Of a stretch of DNA of 64,000 bases, positions 51,401 through 63,652 are shown piece by piece. A program made the translations under genes and the position numbers. The notes beneath the pieces are model-generated. The model was not told the origin of the DNA and did not search any database. It saw only the letters and a program-made list of their open reading frames with translations. Numbering within the stretch: the first letter of the stretch is position 1; each line of letters starts with the position of its first letter. This DNA is from Cycas panzhihuaensis. Its lineage: Eukaryota; Cycadophyta. The stretch covers positions 135,663,741-135,727,740 of the forward strand of contig CM041465.1 in NCBI GenBank assembly GCA_023213395.1. The letters are read 5' to 3'.

Positions 51401-53960
51401 AGCTATTATAATATATCAATATGTGTCAATTGCATGCATTAGAAGTTCTACTTTAGATATTAAAAAGCATTCATCATGCATGAAATTATTACAAAATAAT
51501 ATTAATCAAACTATGAAATATTATCTATCTAAACATCATAAAACTTTGGTATACACCACTGATTTATATACATGATAATTACATGTAAGAAACATATGAT
51601 CACCTCCTCCTTTACATCATTTTAAAATCAATAACACAATTCCAATCCTATTGAAAATTAAAATTTCCTTATACCCATGGCCGATCCATCCTTACTATGA
51701 GAATTGGAGGAACTTAATGGCTCTTCAAAATACAAGACAAATGCTAATGTATAACTACAAAGACGTGGATTAATTCTTGAATAAATAAAATATTGTAATG
51801 ATATGGTCTACTTTAAGTTATTATTCACCTTATACTACTAAATCAAGGGAAACTAAATAATATAAATAGAATCTTCTAGAGTTATTATCCTTCTAACTTT
51901 AAAAACTACTATAAAAAACTAAATAGAATTGTTGGGATTTAATTATATTACCCTTTGGCTTTAATCCTAATGATGATTGAACTTAGGCATGATAGATTGT
52001 GACCAACAATAGACTATATTCAAAAGACATAAGTTATAAATAGCAAAGTATCACATCTATATTGATAAGTTCCATCCATCTACTTGTGAATAATTAAATG
52101 ATAATTAATGAACTATGCATAGGCCAATATCAAAATGTAGGTCAAACTACTTCCTTAATTAGCTTTACTAGCTCATGTCACCTTCTTTGATCTCTTCCCT
52201 TCTAAGAATAACTGGCTAATTAGGGTAAATTCAACTCTATGTAAATGCCTAGTAATCTTTTTCCACTTGCAAGCCTTAAGCTACCTTTTATGGCTATTAA
52301 GTGTTCTCCCTCTATAAAGTCCCAATGTATGAAGTTAAATCCTCTATTAATGGAATCCAAATGAATCTCTCTTTTGGCCTTTAACTATCTACCAAAAATA
52401 TCCACCATCTCTGTGATCCTCCTAGCTAAATTAGATGTACTGCAAAAAAAATGAGCCCAACTAAAAACCATTATGAATTTTCACAAAATAAACTCTTTCA
52501 AATAGGCCACCATGCTCATTTATATTAATGCCTATATGACCCACTAACATGGATTTGCTTATATTTAATTCTTACATCTAAATACATGCATTTCATTACT
52601 TACTCATCGATTAAGGTAGAATCAAGAAAATGATGTTTCTAACATATCAACTCCCCTCCCCCAAAATAATGCCAAATAAGCATATATACTAGGTGGCCTC
52701 TTAAATAATAAGGTGCAAAGAAGATCCATTGGGTTCACAAGTAGATTCTCCATCATAGACGAATATATGTCTTGATCCTCCAAATTGTCTGACCTTAAAA
52801 GAAAAATCACAACCTCACAAAAATATGTATAAATCTTAGGTTCCTTGTGAGTAAATTCATTAATCTAGTGGATGAATCTATATTTGTCTATAGTATTCTA
52901 ACAAATAAGTCATAAATGAAGTAATTAATATGCTAATATACTACTCTCTACAAAATATGCTCATTGGAATCATATGCAATAGCTTGTAGTCAAACGTATA
53001 CGTAACATGCTATATGGCATCTACGAGGTTCACTTTACCACCAATTGGCCACTTAGGAAATTATCAACCCCAGTTTAGTTTTCTCATCAACATCTTACTG
53101 CTAGTGTATATATGCAACTAAAATGCTACTTATACTATTATCAAAAATGGGTTGCAATAATATTACAATAGTGTGCAATATTGTTATAACCTAGAAATTA
53201 GGAAATTCAAAGTGGTAAAGTCTCCAACTTTTGACATTTATAATTCCATCATTTGAAGTTATATTTCTATTGTCCACCTATCATTTTAAAGCTCTTGATA
53301 ATCTCTACGTGATTATAGCCTCAAAGGTCTAGTTTGATACTCAATGATTTAGTGATACTCATATATCATTCTTCCCATGTTGTTAAAAAAGAAAATATTA
53401 AGCTCATACTTAATTCCATCTACATTTGCTTTCTATTACGATTTTATAACATTATCATCATCCAACTTCTATTGCCATGTCTAAGTAACTACTATGGCTA
53501 CCAATCATATGGTGTACAACATCTACATACTAGATGGTAATCTCTTCAATGACATAAGTATGTAAATAGAACAATATATCTCAAAGAAAACAAAACCAAG
53601 TTCTTAACATTAAAACACTTCTTTTTTTTCTAATTTTTAGTTTTCCATTTTAAAAAGTTTAAAAAACTAAAGATTGGGTATTTTTATAATGTATAAGTAT
53701 ACAAATTCATGGCCTTTGGTCATGCAAAAATCCTATTTACCATCCCCTAAAATTAGCAAACTAATTTGGAGTGAAAAAACTTCCAAATCTAAAACTTTTT
53801 ACTTTTAATAAATTAAAAAAAATACTCTAAATCATATAAAAATTAACCCATGGATTATGTAATATATTGTTGAGAAAACTAGGTCCTAATAATCAAAAAC
53901 TACCATTAAGATCTAAACTATTTTGCAACTAGTTATAGGATTTGAAATTAAAATTTAACA
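51401..53960. other. AT-rich region without recognised genes
   Basis: Short frames (for example 52622-52810 minus, 53334-53540 plus) have no domain, no splice support and biased AT composition. Nothing is called. Confidence 0.5.
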
Positions 53961-54541
53961 TGCAAGTTTTTAAACTAAAGATAATATAATAAATAATTTA
54001 AAAAGTCAAAGCATCATATACACACTAGATATAATGTGGTAAAACCCTAGTAGAATGCTAGGGAAATATCCACATAGAAAATGTATCGATCTTTATTATC
54101 TAAGAATATAGAAATGTATATAATCTATAGTAGAATGCTGACAACAACAACAACCAACTCTCCTACTTCTTACAGTATATCTAATACATCAAATATTATC
54201 AACATAATAGAAAAAACACCCTAAATCAGACTATAAGAGAAAGTCATACAAGGCACGAATCTCAAACATCAAATCTAGAGTATTTTTGAATGAATGACCC
54301 TAATTCTCTTTATAATTTAGTATGTTTTACAACACTAGCTTTTTAGGTTGGGGGCTACTACCCCTGAACCCCCTCTTTACTTGGGGGGGGGGGGGGGGGG
54401 GCTTCCAACTCCCCTCATAACCCCGCGCTAAGGGGGGCTCCCATTCCCCTTGGATCCTCCCGTAGAAGTTTGGAGGAAAAAATGTGTTACAAACTTGTTA
54501 AAATTTTTGTCTCTAAAACATTATTGTTACATTATCTAACA
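53961..54541 (-). mobile_element. 3' LTR of the deleted copia element
   Basis: 581 bp, matching 56029-56601. It contains a G-rich block with 'ccccctctttacttgg', a run of 19 G at 54383-54401 and 'taaggggggctcc', also present in shorter form in the partner LTR. Confidence 0.85.
54383..54401. repeat. 19-base G run
   Basis: Poly(G) inside the LTR; the partner LTR has only 'gggaggggggggg' at the same place (56451-56463). Quadruplex-forming potential is obvious; the length is liable to sequencing error. Confidence 0.9.
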
Positions 54542-54559
54542 TTATCCACCTTGACAATA

Positions 54560-56028
54560 ACTTATTTGATACCTTTCCTAGACCATTCATCACCTTTTCT
54601 ACAAGTTAAGAGAAGTTAAACACCATTTGAACTTCTCTAATAATACTAGTTTTATGAACATGTCAGTACAATTATGTTTTATATTACCTTTTCAAGTGCC
54701 ACTCCACCTGCTTCCACAACTTATCTGACAAAATAGTACTTAAGAGTAATATGCTTTGTCTTATTATAATAAGCTAGATTCTTTGCTAAGTAAATGGTAC
54801 TTTGACTATTACAAAATATCTTTAACTTTTCTTATTTCCTTCTAAGCTCAACTAATAGACCCTGTAACCAAATTACTTTCTTACAAGTATGTACTACAGT
54901 AACATATTTTGTTTCTGTAATTGATAATATAATTGTGCTATATAATTTTGACATCCAACTAACTAGACCATTTGTAAGAGTAAACACATAACTTGAAGTA
55001 AACCTTTTCTTATCTAAATCTCCTACAAAGTCTAAATCAACATATCCACAAACTTGATTACTTATACTACCAAAGGTGATGCAATAGTCATTTGTGCCTC
55101 TTAAATACCGAAGCACCCATTTTAATGCTATCTAATGTTCATTTCCTAGATTTGCTACAAACTTGCTAACTACACTGACTACATGTGAAATGTCAGGTTT
55201 TGTATATACCATGACATATATCAAACTTCCTACAACACTAACATAAGGTATACGAGACATACAATCCTTTTCTTCTTTACTACTAGAGCTCATACTCGAA
55301 GAAAGATTGAAATGGGAAGCCAATGAGATACTAACTAGTTTCACATTTGCCATACCAAATCTGGTTAGCACCTTCTCCATATATTTCTGCTGTGATAACC
55401 ATAGCTTATAATTTTTCTTATCTTTATGTATCTCTATATCTAAGATTTATTTTGTAGTTTTTAGATCATTTATATTAAAAGTCCTAGCTAATTGAGCCTT
55501 TAATTTGTTGATTTCTACCATACTCTTACTTGTAACTAGCATGTTATCAACATACAATACCAAGATAATACTCACTTTTTTTAAATTTTGGCTCTCCATG
55601 AAGGTTTAAACTTCTTATACAATGATTGCTTTAGGGCGTATAATGATTTCTTGAGCCTACAAATAGGTCTTTTCCTACCATCATGTACAAACCATTCTAC
55701 CTGATCTATATAGATCTCTTCATCTAAATCTCCATGTAGAAAAGTTATTTTTATATGTAACTTCTATAACTCTAAATCAAAAGAAGCTACCAATGCTAAT
55801 AGAACCTGAATTAACATAAGTTTAATAACTAGTAAAAAGATCTCATGAAAATCAATACTTATTTTCTATGTAAAGCCTTTAGCCACCAGTCTTTCCTTAT
55901 ATTTGTCAATCTTTCTATTAGCATATATTTTCTTCTTGAAAACCCACCTACAACCAACAATCTTCCTGCCATATGGAAGTTCTACCAAGTCCCATGGATT
56001 ATTTTTCTTCAAAGCATCTATCTCTTCC
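54560..56028 (-). pseudogene. Copia reverse transcriptase and RNase H remnant
   Basis: The coding sequence starts abruptly at the LTR border with the RT entry segment 'NNPWDLVELPYGR', then 'CRWVFKKK' and 'ERLVAKGF', 'HGDLDEEIYIDQ', and a decayed 'SLYALKQS'. The catalytic motif reads 'LYVDNMLV' (about 55535-55560), with the second Asp changed to Asn, which would abolish activity. Open pieces at 55132-55380 and 54832-55116 carry the connection domain ('VVGSLIYVMVYTKPDISHVV', 'LRYLRGTNDY') and RNase H ('ETKYVTVVHTCKKVIWLQ'), followed by a decayed 'CNSQSTIYLAKN'. Confidence 0.85.
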
Positions 56029-56601
56029 TATAAGTTCTTAAACTAGAGATAATACAATAAATAAATCAGAAAGCTAAAGTATCACATATACACTAGATAT
56101 AACATAGTAAAACTCTAATAGTGTATTACATCAACATCCACACAGGAAAGTTATTAATATTTATTATCCAAGAATGAAGAAATGTACATAATATGTAGCA
56201 TAATACTCACAACAACAACAACCAGCTATCCAACTCCTCGCAGTACATGTAATACATCAAATACTATTAATAAAATTTAAAAAACACCCTAAATTGAACT
56301 ATATGAGAGAGTCATATAAGGCACAAATCTCAACCATTAAATCTGGGGTATTTTTAAAAGAATGATCTCAATTCTCTTTACAATTTAGTATGTTTTATAG
56401 TGTTAGCTTTTTGAGTTGGGGGCTACCACCCTCAAACCTCTTCTTTACAACGGGAGGGGGGGGTTTCAGCTCCCCTGCACTCCTTGGCTAAGGAGGGCTC
56501 TCGTCCCCCTTAGATCCTCCTATAGAAATTTAAGGAAAAAAATGCACTACCAACCTATCAAAAATTTTATCTCTAAAATATTATTGTCACATTATCTAAC
56601 A
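56029..56601 (-). mobile_element. 5' LTR of the deleted copia element
   Basis: 573 bp, partner of 53961-54541. Its inner edge is fused to RT coding sequence, so its last bases may be trimmed. Confidence 0.82.
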
Positions 56602-56885
56602 TATATCACGGGCCCTATGACAATTCTAATAAAGTAAAGCTAAACTCTAGGTTAAGTAAAGTAATACCCATAAATTTTTATTATATATATATATATATAT
56701 ATAAAGTAAAATTTTAGGTAACTAGATAATGTATTTTGGTGTTGAAATTAATTTATGAAGTCCACAAAATAGTATAGCTTTTCTAAAACCTATGTAACTT
56801 TTTGAGATAGCTATTTTAATATTTGATAGTCCATACTTTCGTTCACTTGGTACTAACTTATACCATTTCTAGTAAACAATATTTT
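56602..56885. other. AT-rich spacer with a short (TA)n tract
   Basis: It holds a TA tract at about 56683-56702. No coding potential or element end was seen. Confidence 0.5.
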
Positions 56886-57185
56886 CTAGATGTTCTTGTT
56901 AATGTGGCAGTTAATTATTAAGCCACTTAGTTAATATTAGTGTGGTTTAATTAAGTGAAAATGTGCAAAGCTAAAAGGTACAACTTATTCAGAGGGTCAT
57001 AACCCTAATCAAGTGACACCTCTTGGGAGAATATAAATGTCTTAAGGCCTTGTGTATTTATCATCTAAGAACATTGTATCAATCCATTGTGCAATAATCT
57101 AAGAGATCCATCAAGGATCCTTTTATGGTGGGTTTTTTTCGTGAAAGGGTTTTTCCACATAAATTCTATGTATTGTACATCTGTA
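56886..57185 (+). mobile_element. Possible truncated copia LTR, plus strand
   Basis: The sequence from TGTTCTTGTTAATGTGGCAG to 'tgtattgtacatctg' reads like a plus-strand Tork-type copia LTR, with a typical late block 'aacattgtatcaatccattg' and 'gggtttttttcgtgaaaggg'. No primer site follows; the sequence passes instead into minus-strand RNase H coding. Assignment rests on style alone. Confidence 0.35.
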
Positions 57186-58290
57186 ACTATCTTTTGTCAT
57201 CTGGATCTCCATGATATTGGTGCTATTCTAAGAAATGTTACATACCTAGACGTAGATCTTCTTGTATCTTTATCTCCTGCAAAGTCTAAATCTATGTATG
57301 CAGAAAGCTTGAAGTCTAAATTAGGTTCATACAACAGACCATATTTGCTAGTCGTCTTAAGGTATCTCAACACTCACACTACTGCCTGCCAATAATTATG
57401 CTTAGGATTTATCATGTAACGAGCAAGAATATTAATAGAGTGTGTAATATTTGGCCTTGTATTGGTAGTGTAGATGAGACTACCTACAAGTTTCCTGTAG
57501 AGTGTTATGTCTGCCTCCCTAGTGTCATCTTTAGCTGAGAGTTTGGTATTAGGGTCCATAGGTAACATTACTGGTCGTTGATATATTTTTCTTGGGAGAG
57601 GAAAAATTTTCTATTCTTGTGTATTACTTTAATTCCCAAATAATATTTCATCAAATCGAGGTAAGATAATTCGAACATTTTGCCAAGGTCCTTTTCCAGT
57701 TGGCTTATTACTTGTTTACTATTACTCGTTACTAGCATGTCATCCATAAAGATTATGAGATAAGTGACTTTATCCTTATGGTGCTTAATGAACAACATTG
57801 CATCAATATCTTGATACTCACAAACCTCGTATCCAAGTTGTCTCATTCTTTCAGACAACTTGACAAACCAAGCATGAGGGGCTTGTTTAAGGCCATACAA
57901 GGACTTTCTGAGCCTGCAAACCTTATGCTCTTGACCTTCGATCTCATATCCTTTTGGTTGAGTCATGTAAATTTCTTCTTTAAGATATCCATTGAGAAAC
58001 ACAGTCTTAATATCAACTTGGTAGATTTTCTAAACCTGTTGAGTAGCCAAGGCCACAAGAGCTCTAATTGCAGACCACTTGGTTGTAGGTGCAAAGACTT
58101 CAATGTAGTCGATACCTTCCCTTTGTGTGAATCCTTTAGCTACTAGCCTCACCTTGTGTTTTTCAAGAGTGCCATCTGATCTATATTTATTTTTAAATAC
58201 CCATTTATTTTGAACTACTTTTCTGCCAAGTGGTAGTTCAACGAGCTCCCATGTACCATTCTTGATAAGAGATTGGTACTCTTCGTTCAT
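57186..58290 (-). pseudogene. Copia RT and truncated RNase H
   Basis: RT begins in 58290-58030 ('NGTWELVELPLGRKVV', 'RLVAKGFTQREGIDY'). After one stop it continues in 58002-57568 with '[13 protein letters not shown]' and the catalytic 'IIFMDDMLV' (Phe for the usual Tyr). The connection follows in 57568-57374 ('LVGSLIYTTNTRPNITHSI'). After a frame change, 'VLRYLKTTSKYGLLYEP' and 'DLDFAGDKDTRRSTSRY' (about 57360-57225) begin RNase H. The rest of RNase H is absent. RT is nearly continuous; loss of the RNase H end disables it. Confidence 0.88.
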
Positions 58291-58399
58291 AGCATTTCTC
58301 CAAGCTGTATGCTTTATAGCTTCTTGGTACGTTAAGGGCTCTTCATTAAGAGTAAGGTATAATTCTACTAGTTTAATCTCAGTATATAATGATTCCTAC

Positions 58400-59760
58400 A
58401 TCCTTGCTCTATGGTCACTTTGAGTGCTAGTTTTGCCCACCTCATCTGGTCGTATGTCCTTATTGAGTTGGTAGGCTTCTTAAGATCCTTGAGTTGGGAA
58501 TGACGTCCTCATTTCCCCAACTTCTTGGTTCTCATCATGTTCATTAAAATGATTATTTTGTGAGGAGGATGTTCATGCGCCTGAGGAAGATGGTCCTTCT
58601 ACCACTGTTTTACCTTTGTCAACTAAAGGTGGAGAGGATGGTTCTTCTATAATGGCTTTACCTTTGTCAACTCTATTATCTTCAAAAGATGGTGTTGGAT
58701 GTGCACTCATTGGTTTAGAGTCACAACTTGTATCCTCCAAGGCTCTATTATCAGCTTCCAACATTTAGAGCAATTTATGTCTGTCACCCCCCAAATTTTA
58801 GAATCTCAACATCATACTTGATAATATTATTGTAGCGGCGTGAGGGTACTTTAGAGTCTAATTTAAGTAACTGATCCTCTGTCTCTGTAAAAATGACATC
58901 TCTGGTAATGATGATTTTTCATTATGAAGGTATGAAGACCTTAAACCCTTTCTTATCCATAGGGTATCCAACAAAGATGCCTTTAAGTGCCTTTGGCTGG
59001 AGTTTATTTCGATTTGCATCCAGAATGTAAGCATAACATGTAGAGCCAAAAATTTTAAAGTAGTGAACAATGAGAGCTTGTCCTGACCACTTTTCATTAG
59101 GTGATCATACTTTCTTTGACAGGCTAACAACATTGATACAATAAACAGTTATCCAGATTGCTCCAGCCCATAGATAGCCAGGTACATTTTTGTATATTAA
59201 CATAGCACGAGCCATGTTCATGATTGTCCTGTTCATGCGCTCGACAACTCCATTTTATTATGGGGTACCTTCTACTATTATTTGATACTTGATGCCATTA
59301 TCTTGAATATAGCTTTCAAACTTATGTGAGGTATATTCATCACCATTATCGATTCGAAGACATTTGAGTTGATAACTTGACTCTTTTTTAGTGAGGGCTT
59401 TGAATTCCTTAAATATACGGAATTCTTCATCTTTCTTATGTAGAAAAGGTACCCATACTTTTCTAATAAAATCATTAATAAAAGAGATGTAATATAGCTT
59501 GCCCTTCAATAAAGGAATGGGCATTAGCCCACACAAATCATAGTTTACTAATTGTAATGGATGGCTTAATTTCCACTGACTTTTAGAAAAGGGTTGTCGA
59601 TGAGATTTGGTAATGATACAAGTTTCACATTTAAAAGGCTTAGAGGAGAACTTTGGAAGATTTGGAAGAGTATTAGAAAGATCTCTAAGTCTATCAATAT
59701 GAACATGGCCCATGCAAGCATGCCAAAGATCTTCTGGTGATAATGTTGGATGGGTCAAGA
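58400..59760 (-). pseudogene. Copia integrase and linker
   Basis: The open part 59758-59258 holds the His-His-Cys-Cys zinc domain ('LWHACMGHVHIDRL', 'CETCIITKSH') and the first two catalytic Asp ('VNYDLCGLM', 'LRIDNGDEYTS'). After a frame problem, 'VVERMNRTIMNMARAML' (about 59245-59200) gives the catalytic Glu. The typical C-terminal core 'KIFGSTCYAYILDANRNKL' and 'KGIFVGYPMDKKGFKVF' lies in 59133-58920. The Asp of the last pair reads Asn-Gly-Asp-Glu, close to the family pattern. The linker toward RT (58764-58573) is Ser/Glu/Lys-rich with many stops. Confidence 0.85.
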
Positions 59761-59875
59761 TGGAATTAAATGTAAATTCTTCATCAGCATAAGGGCTTTA
59801 GACATAATGGGCTTCAGAAGATGGAGAGCCATTCAGTTAAAAGAGTTTGCCAGAGAGATGTCTAATCAAAACCAC

Positions 59876-61390
59876 CTAATTAGTTGGAGGGTGAATGACC
59901 TGGAGAGTCTGGTTATTTGTAGTTACACTCAGATCAAATCCATGAGAAACAAGTGTGGATAAGGAGAGTAGGGTTTGTTTGAGATTGGATATATATAAGA
60001 CATTAAACAATATAAAATCCTCTAAGCTTAGGAGTTTCAGGCGAATGTTGCCAATTCCTTTAACAGGTTGTTCTGATTTATCAGCCATGTAAACAAATCC
60101 TTGAACATTTGAGTCAAATGTTTTATATAGACTGTGATTACATGTCATATATTGAGTTACTCCTATGTCCATGATCCACTGTCCATCAATTAAAGCCACA
60201 TTATTGGCAATTCTAATAGGGCTTGGTATTAGTGAAGGGAATTCATAAGTGATATATTCACAGCGAGCTTCAAAGTATCTCTTTAGTTGGTCAATAGCAT
60301 TTAATATTGAAGATTCCTCAATTCTTTGAATATGTGCTTATACAAAACCTACACCACTAAAGGATTCTTTACAAGTTTCTTCAACATTGTGAGCTCCATG
60401 TTTTGGTTGGAACTTGGCCAACTTATAAGTGGAAGTTCTGTAGTCTTTTACTAAGTGTCCTTTATGGTTATACCGATCACACATAATAATTTGATTACCA
60501 GTCCTTGAAGAGGTACTAGTTTGGCCTGACTATCTTGCTCTTTGTTGAGGTGGCCCTTGGCCTTGAGACTGTCGAGGTTGTGATTGAGGGTTTGATTGAC
60601 CTTGTGGATAATTTTTCATATTTCTTCCTCTTCCTCTTGCTCAGTTATTTCCTCTACCACGAGAGGGACCTTGATTTTTTGTGTAGCAAACTTCTTCTAC
60701 CTCAAATGCTGCATCTGGAAGAGAGTCACAGGCTACAAAATTTGTATTAAAGGTCTTGTCAAATTCTATGAACTTCTCGGTAAGTGCTTCAAAGTTGAAT
60801 GTCTTCAATGTTCCACTAGATTGAAGACTTCCAAGCAAGTTTTTATAATTAGGGATATGTAAACATAACTGGATCAAAAATACCCAAGTGATGTATTGGG
60901 TCTTAAAGTCTTTGTCAATTACCTGTTTGATTAGTCAAAGGAGATTTATTCTCTCATGAGCTCATCATTTCTGCATTTTTAATTTGTTCCTTTTCAAAAC
61001 AAGATGAATAGATTCTAAATCTGACTTTATATCAAAGTTATTTTTAAGAATTTTTAGGATCTTCTAGGCTGTATCATATTGTTCTTCATTTATCAAGTTG
61101 TGTAAGGAGTGATCAATGACCATCAAAACTCCTGCACGAATCTTTTCATCATCTATCTCCCATTGTAGTTTAGTTGCAACATCTGTAGGAGCTGTTGGGG
61201 AGGATCCACTAGAAGCATCTATTGTAGTTGTTGTTGGTATGCTAGGTGTAGGATACAAATGGGCTCTCCAAAGGCCTTCATACTTTGTAGCATTTTTAAT
61301 TCTAGTGTACCATAGATCCCAATTTTCTTTGTCTTTCAATATGTAGTTAACATTCTACTTGAATTGAGATGATATGGTGATGATGAAGAA
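59876..61390 (-). pseudogene. Copia gag and protease
   Basis: Gag: 'NWDLWYTRIKNATKYEGLW' (about 61325-61265) opens the UBN2-type domain, with a Ser/Thr/Pro insertion, then 60877-60641 with 'LKTFNFEALTEKFIEFDKTF' and an Arg/Gly/Gln-rich tail. The zinc knuckle at about 60485-60440 keeps one Cys and its His, while two Cys are now Tyr. Protease: the active site is 'WIMDIGVTQYMT' at about 60180-60145, where the usual Asp-Ser-Gly-Ala is Asp-Ile-Gly-Val, so it would be inactive. Several stops lie between the blocks. Confidence 0.83.
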
Positions 61391-63304
61391 GTAGAAGAGA
61401 TGATAGAAGTATGTTCCACTGACACGTATAACTAGTACACCTGGCGCAGTAAGGATGTAGAAATGATTATTATGATGAGGAGCAAGCAATGATTAAGTAT
61501 TTTTTAATAATTATAAATATAAGTAATGATGCAATAATGAGGCTTAATGTAGAGCTGGCAAAGAGTGGTGATGTGTCATGCCACTAACCTCTCATTTATG
61601 TCCAAATATAGGTGAGGTTTTGATGCCCAAGGCTTCTAGTATACGATTAGGGCCTTCACCCACGATACCCACACATGCGCTTGGTGATGAAATCCAAGTC
61701 ATAATGGAGCCCAAGTACTCCTAATCCTCACCCAGTTCACCAATGATCAGTTATATACCTCCTTTGAAGAGTCAAATGGTACTATATATCACACAACTAT
61801 GACGGATATTAGACCAAGTTAATTTTAATCTTGCATTAAGGTTTTCAGTTTTCCTAGGTGGTTATTAGGGTTATCCTTGATTGGAGGCCGTAGGTATGGC
61901 TAACATGTCCTTCCACCACTATTTTGGTTAAGACCAGACCCAGTATGAAACTCACACCTTCCTTAGGGCCTAGACTTCATCCAACCTTTATCTATTTCAA
62001 CCAAGACGAGTGTGCGCACAAGTCAAGAATTGGCAATATAGATCGTACAGATGAGATTCCTTTTAGGAATAATATAAGATGCTTTTGTATAACTGAAAAC
62101 TAAAATGAAAAGTTACCAAGTGAGCTTGCTTGCTTTTCGTACTTACCTTGTTATTGTTGCTTCTTTTGTGATGTTTTATGCTATGTGTGCAAATAGAAAA
62201 GCATGCTAGATTTAGTAGGTGAACTGGATATTGCTTTCGATCTAAGGTTTCTCTTACTTTAGTATAATATTTCCAAATATGATTTTGGAAGTTTTGATAT
62301 AAAAGCCATAATGGGCTAAAAATCATATCAACTTGCCACTAAAATGCTGATTTTTTAAAATCTATATGCATGTTATTTTACCCCATTTTGTGATTTTTTC
62401 ACAAAATTTACAAATAATGATAAATGGAAATAATTTTTTAACAATTATAAATATGAATGCCTAAATGATGAAATCTAAATTTATGAAAGAAGGAAAAAGT
62501 GCTTAGAATATCATTTCTGTTAGAGTTCTAAAGTCAAATTTCTAAAAAGGAACAAAAAATTTTCTGCTAAAAAAAACACAAAAGTAAAATCCTGTTAAAT
62601 CAACTATCTCAGAATCTAAGATTCAATATGTAAAAAGTTATGTTTTTACACATACATTAACTTTCCCTTCTACACCATCTTTAAAATCTGCTAAAAAATT
62701 ACCCGAAATACCCTTACAATATCCTTTGTGGGGTTGAGTAGGCAAAATCAATAACCATGAGAAAATTGCATAGATTTCACTAACCAGTGAATAAAATTTG
62801 ATGAGATTTATCTTAAACTGATCCTAAGACATAAATCTACTAGATCCCTTAATAAAACTTTCAGATTTTTAGCTTATAATTAAAGGATTTCATTGGGAAA
62901 ACTGCTTTAAATCACTTATCCACAAATTTTACCCTTTTGTCATGGCCAAACTTGTTGTTATAGGCTGAATCTGAAGTTTCTCTAGAATATAAAAATTATC
63001 CTCTAGTCAAGGTAACCTTGCATGCCAAATTTTATTAAATTCTGAGATAGTCAAATTTTTAATGAAATTTGGGGCATTTAATGCTTCCTGAATAGTTCCG
63101 ACAGCTGAATAGCTTCAAAAACCTATATTCTTCACCTCTGAATTTTTTCACACATATAAAAAGTAACAACATATAAAATACTATAATTTTAAGCTCTCAA
63201 GATGTTAAAAAATAATGAATGCACTCTCAATACTTCATATTGAAGATAAAGGAGAGGTCAAATGACTCTATGCAAGTGGAATGGAGTAAATAGATCCCCT
63301 TCTA
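61391..63304 (-). other. Untranslated leader of the minus-strand copia element
   Basis: About 1.9 kb with no recognisable coding sequence. The segment 61560-61990 is GC-richer than its surroundings and could be an independent insertion, but no borders were found. Confidence 0.5.
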
Positions 63305-63316
63305 GCTCTGATACCA
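63305..63316 (-). promoter_or_regulatory. Primer binding site (initiator-Met tRNA type)
   Basis: The minus strand reads TGGTATCAGAGC, two bases inside the LTR end at 63319. Confidence 0.95.
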
Positions 63317-63318
63317 TA

Positions 63319-63630
63319 TGAATGAAGGATGGATCTAAGAGATAAATCACTCACATGAACATAATGACAATAGAAAATGAAAAAGAAGATGAAACAAGAT
63401 ATAAGAGCAAGCTTGGAGGTGAGAATGAATAATGACTACCTCCTTGAGATTTTGCCTTTTATTATTGAGGGTGAGCATTAAGGTTAATATTTTCGCACCT
63501 AATGACATGAACCCAAAATTACATCTAAATACACATAAAGTACATTTTATTAAGAGACAAATGCTAACAATATATCCTAAGGTTACATAATTAATCTACA
63601 CAAATGACCTTAACACATTAATCTCTTTCA
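63319..63630 (-). mobile_element. 5' LTR of the minus-strand copia element
   Basis: 312 bp; on the minus strand it starts TGAAAGAGATTAATGTG and ends CATCCTTCATTCA. Same family as 3164-3458. Confidence 0.85.
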
Positions 63631-63652
63631 GTCATGTACAAGGTCCCCTCCT

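Larger units (their letters stand above)
53961..56601 (-). mobile_element. Internally deleted Ty1-copia element
   Basis: On the minus strand: 5' LTR 56601-56029, then directly RT-RNase H coding, then 3' LTR 54541-53961. Both LTRs begin TGTTAGATAATGTNACAATAAT on the minus strand. The leader, primer site, gag, protease and integrase are missing, so the element is only 2.6 kb. No matching target-site duplication was found. Confidence 0.85.
57186..63630 (-). mobile_element. Ty1-copia element, minus strand, 3' end missing
   Basis: On the minus strand: LTR (63630-63319), initiator-Met primer site, leader of about 1.9 kb, gag, protease, integrase, RT and the start of RNase H, ending abruptly near 57186 without a 3' LTR. 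Its LTR family matches 3164-3458. Stops and substitutions of key residues show long decay. Confidence 0.88.

Noticed and set aside
57778-58146. 122-codon plus-strand frame
   Set aside because: Antisense shadow of the copia RT on the minus strand.
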